Source: Azolla caroliniana
Taxonomy: Eukaryota; Polypodiophyta
Length of the DNA stretch: 64,000 nucleotides
Direction of reading: 5' to 3'
Assembly: GCA_043228905.1 (NCBI GenBank)
Contig: JBHGNT010000015.1
Coordinates: 6,262,001 to 6,326,000 of the forward strand
The position numbers and the translations under genes were made by a program. Below are positions 1 to 9,002 of the stretch, piece after piece. Numbering within the stretch: the stretch's first letter is position 1; every line of letters begins with the position of its first letter. The notes under the pieces were generated by a model. The model made no database searches, was not told the DNA's origin, and saw only the letters and a program-made list of their open reading frames with translations.

Positions 1-209
1 AATATACCATAGAACATTTCTAGAATATACTAAACACTAGAATATTCTATATGCTAGACTATACAATATTAACCATATACTTTATATATAACTTAAGGGT
101 TTCCAAATGATTTATCTAATACTAAGTGTTGGATGTGTTATAGGTTAGAGGTTCGAGTCTATGGCACATTTCCTATTTTGGCATTAGATTCTGTTTTCCC
201 TTTTTATCA

Positions 210-1205
210 TCATATTTTTTGTCTTACATTTTCCCCACTCCTAGCATTAGATTCTGATTCACTACCAAAGTTTTTTGATGGTCCAGTACATCCTATCGAT
301 GTTGGACTTAGTTGTCCAACCTTATTTCCATTTCCATGGCAATCGCTTTCATTTTTCAGATTTATTTCTGCCTTCATTTTCATTGTCTTCATCAGTTTCT
401 GCATTCTGTTTTGGGCTGTACCAACTACCCAACTCATCAAATATCACATCATGGCTTACTACAATCTTTTTTATCAAAGGGTTATAACATCTAAACCCTT
501 TTTGCTCCTCTAAATATCCCACAAAAACACATTTTTAAGCTTTTGGATCAAGCTTACTTCTTACTTCAACAGGTACATGAACATAAGCAAGACATCCAAA
601 CACTTTTAAGTGTTCTCGACTAGGTTTCCTGCCATAGAAACATTCTTCAGGAGTTACTACATGTACTCCAGATGTTATGCATCTATTTAGAATACAGTTT
701 GTTATATTTACAGCTTCAGCCTAGTAATACAATGAGTTTTTTTTTGTCATCAAAGCTCTTGCTATGTTTACCAATGTTCTGTTTTTTCTCTCAACCACTC
801 CATTTTGATGTGGAGTATATCCACAAGTGAATTGTCTCCTTATTCCTTGATTGCATAGAAAATCAACGAATTCATTGGAGAAGTATTCTCCTCCTCCATC
901 ATACCTTAAACATTTTGTTCTAGTTCTGACATGTTTTCTACCATGCATTTGAACTTATGAAAACACTCAAATACTTCAGTCTTCTCTTTCATGAATTAAA
1001 CCCATGTTTTCCTTGAGCAATCATCTATGAATGTTACATAAAACCTGCAACCACCAATTGATGCATTTTTTGTAGGTCCCCATACATCTGTATGTACCAA
1101 ATCCAACAGTTTTTTGCTTATATGTCTTTCATGAGGGAAAGGCAACCTATTTTGCTTTCCATATTGACATGCTTCACATATTTTGCTCATCTCACAGTCT
1201 TTCAA
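210..1205 (-). pseudogene. copia integrase core and linker
   Basis: The integrase begins with CEACQYGKQNRLPFP (the cysteines of the HHCC zinc site), followed by HTDVWGP with the first catalytic aspartate. At 721-948 the second aspartate lies in YDGGGEY (usually SDNGGE) and the glutamate in NGVVERKNR. Around 500 the segment for 'VGYLEEQKGFRCYNP' precedes the Ser/Asn-rich linker at 210-440. Stops and frame changes show it is a relic. Integrase would insert element cDNA into the genome. Confidence 0.8.
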
Positions 1206-1765
1206 CTTTGGTAGTCCAGACTACATTTTTTCTCGACATATTTTGCAAAGTTTGCATACTTATATGTCCGATTCGTTTATGCCACATTTCTACATCTAAG
1301 ATTACATTCAATCCTCCTGCAAAGATGGCTATAGTCATTGTAGGCATATCCACATCTAAAACAAACATTCTTCCTTGGCGTTTTCCTTTTGCAATTAGCT
1401 TTCCATGTTTCTCTATAAAGCACCCACTTTTCTTAAACTTTACTTGCATTCCTTGCTCTAGTAACTTTCCAACAGAAATAAGATTTTTTGCAAGATTTGG
1501 AACATACATAACATTCAACATATACTTTGTTTTTCCTCTTTATTCCCACAATGAAATATATCCTACATGTTCGATTGTATTATTGTTGTCACCTGTTTGT
1601 GCATAACCAGGAATCTCTGGTTCTCTTAAACTTTCAAACCAATTTGCATGTCACGTCATATGATTAGATGCCCTAAAATCTACATACCACATATAATCTT
1701 CATTACATTTCGGTGAAATTTCAGCCATCGTTGTTGTTTCATGTTGCATCACAAAAGCACTCTCT
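1192..1765 (-). pseudogene. copia retropepsin and pre-integrase domain
   Basis: The protease start is recognisable from WYVD followed by ASNHMT, but the catalytic Asp-Ser-Gly reads Asp-Phe-Arg here, so the enzyme would be dead. An in-frame stop follows. From 1521 leftwards comes the GAG-pre-integrase segment: MYVPNLAKNLISVGKL, then a CFIEKHGKLIAKG stretch, then MWHKRIGHIS, which supplies the histidines of the integrase zinc site. A frameshift near 1200 separates it from the integrase core. Confidence 0.8.
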
Positions 1766-2122
1766 TTGTCACAGTTTTCACTAGTTCAAGCATAATTATT
1801 TTGTTGTCTCTTCCTTCTTTTTGCATCATTTTGCTTTTTATAGCATTCAACCTGTGTATGGCTTGGTTTTCCACAATACCAACAACCATCATTACTCAAA
1901 TAAGTTTGCTTACCTCTACCTCGATTGCCCCCTTGCCTCTCATGTTATTTCTTCCACTTATAGCTTGTTGTCCTCTTCCTTGATAATTATTATTAGTTCT
2001 AGTTGAACCAAATCTGCCACGCCCTCTTCATCGGCCTCTTCTAGCACTATTGTAGAGAGCTTGCCCCTCAATTTCAGAGTTTCCCTTGTTTGTGTCTTCA
2101 ATAAAATTTCTTTCTTCCACTA

Positions 2123-2696
2123 CTAGCATTGAAACCAATCTACAAAACTTGGGATGGTATCCCTTGTGAGAATGGATGTTTTGAAGCTTTTATATTGAGG
2201 TCCGAAGCCCCTTAAGCATACTTCTACTTTATTATCATCTTCTACCTTCACATTAATAGAAGCAAGTGACTCACATATGATCTTTATTTTCAGAGCATGA
2301 GTCATTAACTAATATTTTACCTTTTTCCAATGTATTTAGTTCAGTTTTCAACTGAAGTTTTCTTGCCTTTATATTTACGGCAAACAGTTTCACCAAACTG
2401 TCCCAAGCATCCTTTGGGAGTAGAGCATCTTGTATATGTCCAAGCATCGAATCTAAGATGCTAAATGATAGCCAATGCAACACTGTTCTTGCCCCCTGAT
2501 TCCACTCTTTAAATGCTTTGATTTGTGCAGTAGTTGCGTTTTCTTCAGGGATCTCTGGAGCCTCTTCTAGGTCTCCTTCAATGTACTCCCAATACCCTTT
2601 TCCCATAAGGAAATTTGTCATTCTAAATTTCCACACAGGGAAAATGTTTTTATCCAGTTTTTCTATGACTATTTGGCTTCCATTTTCAGCAGCCAT
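2123..2696 (-). pseudogene. copia Gag (frameshifted)
   Basis: The reading frame opens with MAAENGSQIV and carries the copia Gag pattern: a W(K/E)FRM segment, a GKGYWEYIEG block, then the helical region around DAWDSLVKLF. It is the UBN2/retrotran_gag type that packages element RNA. A frameshift near 2300 moves the rest (LRGFGPQYKSF, typical Gag C-terminal region) to another frame. A CCHC zinc knuckle, CWYCGKPSH...C, lies further on at about 1843-1884. The start was chosen because it follows the primer site and LTR at the usual distance. The remainder between 1900 and 2120 is low-complexity linker. Confidence 0.8.
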
Positions 2697-2809
2697 CTCT
2701 CTTTCAATTGTGGGTTTTAGCTACAATTACGCTCAATAAACAACTCTTTGATTTAGATCAGCGAACAGAGAATTTTTCTCAGATCTGTACTATTCTCTTT
2801 TAAGAAAAA

Positions 2810-2825
2810 CTGTGCTATGATACCA
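2810..2825 (-). other. Primer binding site (tRNA-Met type)
   Basis: On the minus strand the 16 bases next to the LTR read TGGTATCATAGCACAG. Plant copia elements normally use TGGTATCAGAGC, complementary to initiator tRNA-Met. The match is close, with slight decay. Confidence 0.8.
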
Positions 2826-3184
2826 TGTTAAGAAGGTGCTACGACTCTTCTTAGTGCAACAACGGACACATCATGTGCAAGATTGTTTAGGTTTCAAGAG
2901 AGAAGGAAGGGGGAAAGGAGACTCACCTCTGTAGTAGCCCAAAAACTTTTAGTTTCATTACACAGAAAAACCTCTCTCGTCTGTCTACTTACTTCTCTAC
3001 TCACTCTCACTTTTTACCTAAGTATATAGTGACTTACATATTTAGCTAAATAGCTGTGAGTAGCTAAATAACTGTTTTACCTATATGTCTAATAGTAGCT
3101 ATTAGACATATAGGTAAAACATATACGAAAGATCTCAGTTACCAATAAGCATCACATTGCTTTTGTTGAGCTTGTTTCTTAACA
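2826..3184 (-). repeat. copia 5' LTR (359 bp)
   Basis: The segment is bounded by a perfect 9-bp terminal inverted repeat, TGTTAAGAA and TTCTTAACA, with the usual TG...CA ends. The methionine-type primer site abuts it on the Gag side. It contains a long hairpin at 3073-3121 and TAGCTAAATAGCT-like motifs. No second copy lies in the window, so age cannot be estimated. Confidence 0.85.
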
Positions 3185-3823
3185 TCATGAATGACTTAAG
3201 GTGGTCCAATCGATTATGGTCTCTATCCAGGTGTCTTATTATCTTCCTTTGGTACCATGGTCGAATAAAGCTCTTGAAATGGTGTCACACTCAATGCGAA
3301 TGTTATTATGGAAAAGAAAAGGGAAAAGTGCATTTAGTAGGCATTGATTTCTTTCATGCCTGATGGCAAGGATGGTTTGGAGGTGTATCAGTTTAGTGTG
3401 GATGTCTCTAATTGGAGTAAGTATATCTTCCTTCAATTGGGTTTTTGCACATATGGAGAACAATGAACCGATGCCTCATTTCCAAATTATTTTTGATTTC
3501 TTGAGCTTGGGGGCTATGGTTCAATTGGAATATGCGGAATGCCTTCACTTTTGATTTGCAAGTTGGGGTTAAAAAATATGTTCTAAAGTTAAAAGGACTT
3601 CTTTTGTGGCAATTGACAGTGCTAGAGAAGTCACGAAATCTCAAGCATGAAGAGAGAGAACTCTGCAAGGTCACATCATCATATTCACCATTTGAATTGG
3701 TGTGTAGGGTGGCATTGAGTTTGGAGTCATAGTAGTCTTTAGATCCCTAGATAGAAGGGTTCTATACTTTGTAGTAAGTTAGTCATGGTGGTGTTTTTTC
3801 TTTCGTAAAGAAAGCCTTTATTT

Positions 3824-3877
<54 letters not shown>

Positions 3878-5063
3878 TAATTAAGTAAGAGATTAAGGTG
3901 CTTTTGTGTTATGAAAGAGGGGAGTGAGACAGACAGAGAAAAAGAAAGAAAGAAAGAAACCTTATCGTCTTCTAATAGTAAAATTGGGAGAGAATGTCAT
4001 AAATTGTCAACATCAAGATTAGCTTTGAACCTAAAACCTTCAAACAAAGATCCTAAACTCTAACCATCGCATCATCCTACCTCAATTAAGTATTATAATA
4101 ATTGTTTATGCTTATTAGGCACTATGTGGATGATTACCAAGTGACGATCATGCGTGATGCCATGTATGTTATATAAGTGGAAGATCTGCTTAATGTTGAA
4201 CCATTTCGGTTCAACACCAGTCTTCAACACCCTTGTCATCTTGGTCTCCGGATAATACAAATTATTGTCTTCTTGTTCTGTTATTACCTTCTTGTTTTGT
4301 TGTTACCTTATTTTCTTCGAAATTGACATTGTCTTCAAAGCTTTGGTCATGACAGTTTGAACCAGAATACACCATTTTTTCCCAAGTATCTAGCCAAATC
4401 TTGATATCACAATGGAGACCACTTGTAAAGAAGAGTATATGTGCACTCTATTAGAGCTTCACCACCTAATGAAAAAATTTGTCGTATTGGAACAAGAATA
4501 TAGTGTATTGGCAACTAGCAACAAGTGAGTGTCGAAAAGGCTCAACAACATGAGGAACTCTCTAAATGTGTCCAACAACTTGAAGTAGTTGTGTTATGTT
4601 TCCAACAACAAGGTTCAACCTCTTAGCTAAAGTCAATAAACCAAGAACTCTCGTGAGTGGCCCTTAGTCCAAATTTTTTGATGTTTTAAGCCAATTGGAT
4701 GATCCATTAAATGAGTAAGTCCAACCAAAATTGGAGCCATTTGGTTGGATCAACCAAAGCATGTAGATTCATTTGTTTCGAGCACAAGTTCCATTTTGTT
4801 GAACCGAATCATTAATGTTTTGGTGACACAAGTTCAACTCAGCACATCAAGATGTCATCGAGTTCTTACATCTGCACTCTTGGATTAGGAGCCAACTCAT
4901 GTTTCATGTATCGGAATTTTGCCACAACACAAAAAATTCTAATGTATAAGCTCCCTTGTCTAAAATCTATAACTGTAATTGAAGGACATTGTCGAAAAAA
5001 ATCCACCAATGAGTGTGGATCGTGAGGCAAAATTGCTGGGGTTCTAGATTGGAAGGAATCCAA
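3185..5063. other. No recognised gene; AT-rich intergenic DNA
   Basis: Short ORFs occur on both strands at 3157-3732, but none shows a known domain, and overlapping ORFs on opposite strands argue for chance. A (GA)n tract lies at 3828-3874 and a GAAA-rich tract near 3940-3960. On the minus strand at about 4020-4085 there are tRNA-promoter-like boxes (TGATGCGATGG and GGTTCAAAGC spaced about 40 bases apart), compatible with an old tRNA-derived SINE head. Nothing else is supported. Confidence 0.5.
3828..3874. repeat. (GA)n microsatellite, 47 bp
   Basis: An uninterrupted run of GA dinucleotides, read directly from the sequence. Confidence 0.95.
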
Positions 5064-5353
5064 GTCACAAGATAAGTGAACACACGAGAGGAAGGGTTAA
5101 ACAAAAGGCATGAATGTTCGAATGCCTTTGTGAAAAGGAGAAGTGCATGGACGAGCCCGAAAGTCACAAGACGAACGAACACACGAGTGGAAGGCTTACA
5201 CACAAGGCACACATGTTTGAACGCCTTTGTGAAAAGGAGAGATGCATGGGTAAGCCCAAATCAACCCCAAGTCACAAGACGAACGAACACACGAGAAGTA
5301 GGCTTACACACAAGACACAAATGTTCGAACGCCTTTGTGAAAAGGAGAGGTGT
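5064..5353 (+). repeat. Three-unit minisatellite, 99/108-bp period
   Basis: GTCACAAGA starts three tandem units, at 5064, 5163 and 5271. Both spacings are multiples of three. The plus frame stays open through all units and encodes a repeated 33-36 residue block containing GLHTRH, NAFVKRR and VTRR. The last unit is cut by an LTR at 5354. Whether the protein was ever made is unknown. Confidence 0.8.
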
Positions 5354-5660
5354 TGTCGTGCCTTTTGGTGCTAGATCGTTGCGTGAGTTGGGTGGAAACC
5401 GCCGAGGTTTTGGACTAGGAGAAGGAAGAATTTAAAGCACATAAGATTGTGAATAGATTGAAAGAGAGAGATAAGAAAATCATGAATCCCACAAGTATAG
5501 TGTATTAGATTAATCAATATTTACCACCAAAATCCCCCCAATTACATTTTACTCCCATCCTTATATAGTGATGGGAGAGGCTAAGAATAACTTAGCACAT
5601 AGCAATCCATGTTTTTTCTAACTATAAACATTATGTTTTTTCTTCTAACTAAAGTGTTCA
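5354..5660 (-). repeat. Family B Ty3 LTR fragment
   Basis: It begins TGTCGTGCC and parallels the right-to-left end of the B1 LTR: a 'GATCGTTGCGTGAG' block, 'CCGCCGAGGTTTTGGACTAG', repeated 'CATGAATCCCAC' motifs, and a TATATAA box inside an inverted GATGGG/CCCATC (about 5553-5575). Similarity fades after about 5660. It is inserted in the minisatellite just left of it. Confidence 0.65.
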
Positions 5661-6341
5661 TGATAGTACGTAAAATTCGTGTTCGTCTGCCATATCATTC
5701 GTTTTCCTACGTTGGAAAACAAACACAAATATTATTCAAACATTCGTGTGTTTTATTTTTTTTACCTTTTTTTAAAAAGGTTTCCCCCCTCTTTTTTCCC
5801 CTTTTCCTTTGCACATCAACACTACGGTCTCCTCTCCTCTCCCATCTAGCGTTGAATGATATGTTGCTTGAGCCTTGAGCCTGCATAATGCTGCCACACT
5901 AGTGAGTCAGTGACTACACATCTTCTCCCGACCATTAATTTTTGCATAGCAAGTTTCCCTCCTCTCACATTCAGGTATGTTTAAGGTTAGTAATAAGGTT
6001 TAAAGTTCTTTAAACTTTAGGTCATAGTATGTAGTATGTACTATGGAGTATGTGATATGTAATATAGAAATTTTTGTAATTTTTTTGTAATTTTTGTAAT
6101 TGTTTTGTAATTTTAGTAATTTTTCTATAATTTCTTTGTTATTTCTGTAATTTCTTTGTCATTTCTTTGTTATTTTTGTATTTTTTTGTAATTGCTCTAA
6201 AATTTCTATAATTTTACTATAGTTTCTTTAATTTCTATCATTTTGAAGTAATTCCTTTAATTTCTATACACACATACTAAGCTATGTCGTACAAAATTTA
6301 TATGCACAAAATTTACAATAAATAGATTTTGATATTTACGT
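5661..6341. other. No gene; T/A-rich low-complexity DNA
   Basis: No coding evidence. From about 6055 to 6270 there is a loose repeat of 10-12-base units resembling TTTTTGTAATT on the plus strand. The final bases (ACGT at 6338-6341) match the bases after 8977 and are the likely target duplication of element B1. Confidence 0.6.
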
Positions 6342-7099
6342 TGTCGAGCCCTTCGGCTCCGGATCGTTGCGTGAGTCGGGTAGGAACCGCCGAGGTTTTG
6401 GACTAGGAGAAAGAAAAATACAAATAAGGCTAGTAAAGAATAGGTATAAAGAGTTATAAGATAAGAATCTCGTGAATCCCACGAGTTTAGTATATTTAGT
6501 CAATATTTAGGTAGTAAGAGAGAATTATTTTAGCAAATTCGTGAATCCCACGAATATTTTAAATTGATTGATCATTATAGAAAAATAATCAACAAAAACT
6601 ACAATGTGCTCCCCATCCTTATATAGTGATGGGAGAGACTAAGCATAGCTACATGCTTTTTCTCATATGTTCATGCACACTAAATGTGCATGTGATGCTT
6701 TTCTAATCCTTGCTTTTATTTGCTAAATATAGTGCTCATGCACGCTAGATGTGCATGAGTCACTTTTTTGTTGCTTGCGTTTTTCTATAAAATATTCACG
6801 CACTCTAAAAAATGCACGATTTACCTTTTAATAAAGGTAGGCGCAAATAAAGCACGTATAGTTATTAAATCTATTTATAGAACACTAAAGATAAGGTAGT
6901 ATAATGGTAAAGTTGAGGTTTGGCTACGTGGAGGTACAAGGTTCAAATCTTGCCCTATGCACGTGATAAATATCTTGATATTCTTATTTTATTTATTGGT
7001 GATAAATATCTTAATATTCTTATTTTATTTATTTATATGTAATTAAATCGGTTATATTATTTTTACCTTTTCACGTAGTGTACGAAATACACTACGACA
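6342..7099 (-). repeat. B1 3' LTR (758 bp)
   Basis: Ends are TGTCG...CGACA, a 5-bp terminal inverted repeat. The first 218 bases (minus-strand sense) recur at 8760-8977 with two differences seen. It contains a minus-strand TATATAA box (6619-6625), two hairpins of the TCATGCAC...GTGCATGA type (about 6670-6695 and 6727-6753), and an antisense tRNA-like module. Confidence 0.85.
6889..6956 (+). other. tRNA-like Pol III box pair inside the LTR
   Basis: TAGTATAATGG (6897-6907) resembles a tRNA A box and GGTTCAAATC (6940-6949) a B box, at the usual spacing. The pair is antisense to the element and is repeated in the right LTR remnant (8775-8785 and 8818-8827). A clean cloverleaf does not form, so a functional tRNA is unlikely. 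Confidence 0.5.
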
Positions 7100-8824
7100 C
7101 TCGCCCCCTCCGAACCCGCACATCCTCCGGTATGTGCCGAAGTTGCCGATGCTCGTTGTCTCCCCTTCATCCTCCATTTGTCCCTCTATGTCAACTTTGT
7201 CTCTCCATTTTGAGTAGGCCCATTCTTTCCACCCGAACCATTGTCGCCATCCGATCCACCATATTCTTTGTTCTCTCTCGTCATATTCTTGGCCCTTGTC
7301 ATTCGTGGTAGTGTCTTTTACTGGCCTCTTTCTTGTCTTCATCAACCTTGACTTTTTTCCGGATCGCTCTCGTCCGATCAACTTTCGGTTTGATCGGCTT
7401 CCGATCGGATTCGTATTCGGCCGAATCGGAATCGGTTGTTCGGTTTCGATTGAGTCGGTCTCCTTCCGGCCCGGTTTCGATCTATCGGTTTCGGTTTCGG
7501 TTGGCTTTCTTTTCCTCATTTTCACCAGCCTCGACCGGTCCAACCTCCGATTGAGTCGGATTAGCTTCTTTCCGGATCGGTCTCGTCCGATCGGCTTTTG
7601 GCTAGGTCGGCTGCCATCCATATTCGCGTTTGGCCAAGTCAGACTCGGTCGATCGGTTTTGACCGAGTCGACCCCTTTTCGGGTCGGCTTTCTTTCGGGT
7701 CGTCTTTCGGCCGAATCCTCATTCGCCCGGTTCGGCTTTCGTTTGTGTCGTCTTTCGGCCGAATTCTCTTCCTTTCGGTTCGGCTTTCTTTCGGGTCGAC
7801 TTTCGGTCGAATCCTCTTTTACCCGGTTCGGCTTTCTTTCGGATCGGAATCCCGTCCGGATCACCTTCCATCCTAACTGGCTTCCGACTTTACCTTTCTT
7901 GCCGCCACCTCCCGTCTCTCCGGTCTCACGTTGGTTCTCGGACACAACCGCCGAAGTCTCTAGAATTAGTGGGTAGGAATCCTCGGTATTATCACCCTCC
8001 ATTGTTTCACCCATAGCCATATTCTCGGCTATCTCTCCGTTGTATGCATCGACTTCGACCTTTGTTTTCTCTCCGCCACCTTCCGTCTCTTCGGTCTCAC
8101 GTTGCCTTTCGAACGCAACCGCCGGAGTCTCTAGAATTAGTGGTGGGGAAGTCTCGATATGGCCATCCGTCGTTGATTCGTCCATAGCCACCTTCGATTC
8201 GATGTCATCTTTCATGGTGACCTCCTCAATCAAGTCCTCCTTGCTCTCTTTCACTGCATCAATTATGCAAACATCAATTATGCTTACCCCTTTTTCACCC
8301 GATGTTTCGGACACTTGTATCCCGAAATCTTCTTCTACACTTGGGTTATCGGCCTTATCCTTTGTCATTGTTCTTTCGCAAGACAAGAGGGTAGCTTGTT
8401 TTACACCCTCTTCCGTCGGACCATCATGTTGTATTTCGGCCTTCATATCGGCTCCATCGTTTGTCTTCAATCGACCATCCTTCATCGGCCATGTCGTTGA
8501 CAAGATTCTCATCTTCCTCTCATCATGTCTCCGGCATACCCTTTGGACTTCGGCCCAATCTTCGGTAAGACCATTCGTACCTTCATCGTCTTCGAGTTCG
8601 ATCCCGATGTCCATCCTTTCTTTTCGATCGATCGATTTTACGAACATTCGGACTTTATCTTCTCCCACCAATCGTTGTTCCCGCTCCGAGAGTCGAGCAA
8701 AACGATGCTCGAACTCTAGGAATGCTTGTGTTGCACTTCGGTGGGTCTTCTCCGATGCCACACTAAAGATAAGGTAGCATAATGGTAAAGTTGAGGTTTG
8801 GCTACGTGGAGGTACAAGGTTCAA
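7052..8824 (-). CDS. B1 Gag-like protein (590 codons, N-terminus lost)
   Basis: The ORF starts inside the LTR remnant only because the true start is deleted; element-specific coding begins near 8762. Residues from about 36 (FLEFEHRFARLSEREQ through TEDWAEVQRVCRRHDER) match the second half of the Gag capsid region of family A Ty3 elements in this window. After that come an acidic part and two repeats ending in (L/I)LET.AV with RETGETGGGG-like segments. Then follows a basic tail with four tandem copies of a block like RPERKPNRxxEDSAE. There is no zinc knuckle; the basic tail may bind RNA instead. N1 carries the same order (QATLLxC, VCxI, LETxAV, GSRPxxxxIGRDRSG). Role inferred: particle protein of a non-autonomous element. 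Confidence 0.65.
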   Translation of the reverse strand: MNLVPPRSQTSTLPLCYLIFSVASEKTHRSATQAFLEFEHRFARLSEREQRLVGEDKVRMFVKSIDRKERMDIGIELEDDEGTNGLTEDWAEVQRVCRRHDERKMRILSTTWPMKDGRLKTNDGADMKAEIQHDGPTEEGVKQATLLSCERTMTKDKADNPSVEEDFGIQVSETSGEKGVSIIDVCIIDAVKESKEDLIEEVTMKDDIESKVAMDESTTDGHIETSPPLILETPAVAFERQRETEETEGGGEKTKVEVDAYNGEIAENMAMGETMEGDNTEDSYPLILETSAVVSENQRETGETGGGGKKGKVGSQLGWKVIRTGFRSERKPNRVKEDSTESRPERKPNRKEENSAERRHKRKPNRANEDSAERRPERKPTRKGVDSVKTDRPSLTWPNANMDGSRPSQKPIGRDRSGKKLIRLNRRLDRSRLVKMRKRKPTETETDRSKPGRKETDSIETEQPIPIRPNTNPIGSRSNRKLIGRERSGKKSRLMKTRKRPVKDTTTNDKGQEYDEREQRIWWIGWRQWFGWKEWAYSKWRDKVDIEGQMEDEGETTSIGNFGTYRRMCGFGGGECRSVFRTLREKVKII

Positions 8825-8977
8825 ATCTTGCCCTATGCACGTGATAAATATCTTGATATTCTTATTTTATTTATTGGTGATAAATATCTTAATATTCTTA
8901 TTTTATTTATTTATATGTAATTAAATCGGTTATATTATTTTTACTTTTTCACGTAGTGTACGAAATACACTACGACA
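8760..8977 (-). repeat. B1 5' LTR remnant (218 bp)
   Basis: Nearly identical to 6882-7099. It is joined directly to mid-Gag coding sequence with no primer site, showing an internal deletion. Confidence 0.85.
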
Positions 8978-9002
8978 ACGTTTTACATTAATTTAGGAAC
9001 TA

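Larger units (their letters stand above)
131..3184 (-). mobile_element. Ty1/copia element, 5' part (LTR to integrase)
   Basis: A minus-strand copia retrotransposon reading right to left: 5' LTR (2826-3184), methionine-type primer site, Gag, retropepsin, integrase, then the variable linker that normally precedes reverse transcriptase. Coding similarity fades near position 130. Reverse transcriptase, RNase H and the 3' LTR are either outside the window or deleted. The linker carries a short direct repeat (180-193 and 243-256). Frameshifts and an altered protease site make it defective. The first 130 bases are AT-rich with no recognisable coding. Confidence 0.85.
6342..8977 (-). mobile_element. 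B1: Gag-only LTR retrotransposon, 5'-truncated
   Basis: A minus-strand element with a full left-hand 3' LTR (6342-7099), a polypurine tract GGAGGGGGCGAG just inside it, one long Gag-like ORF, and a right-hand LTR remnant (8760-8977). The remnant keeps only the first 218 bases, so the rest of the 5' LTR, the primer site and the Gag N-terminus are deleted. ACGT flanks both sides. It lies 22 bp from the hAT ATG. There is no protease, reverse transcriptase or integrase. It belongs with element N1 at the right end of the window. Confidence 0.75.

Noticed and set aside
3157-3732. Several ORFs of 60-90 codons on both strands
   Set aside because: They overlap each other on opposite strands, lack known motifs and lie in AT-rich DNA.
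7296-7976. 226-codon plus-strand ORF rich in Phe, Arg and Ser
   Set aside because: It lies exactly antisense to the repeat-rich tail of the B1 Gag-like protein and mirrors its repeats; no independent domain.
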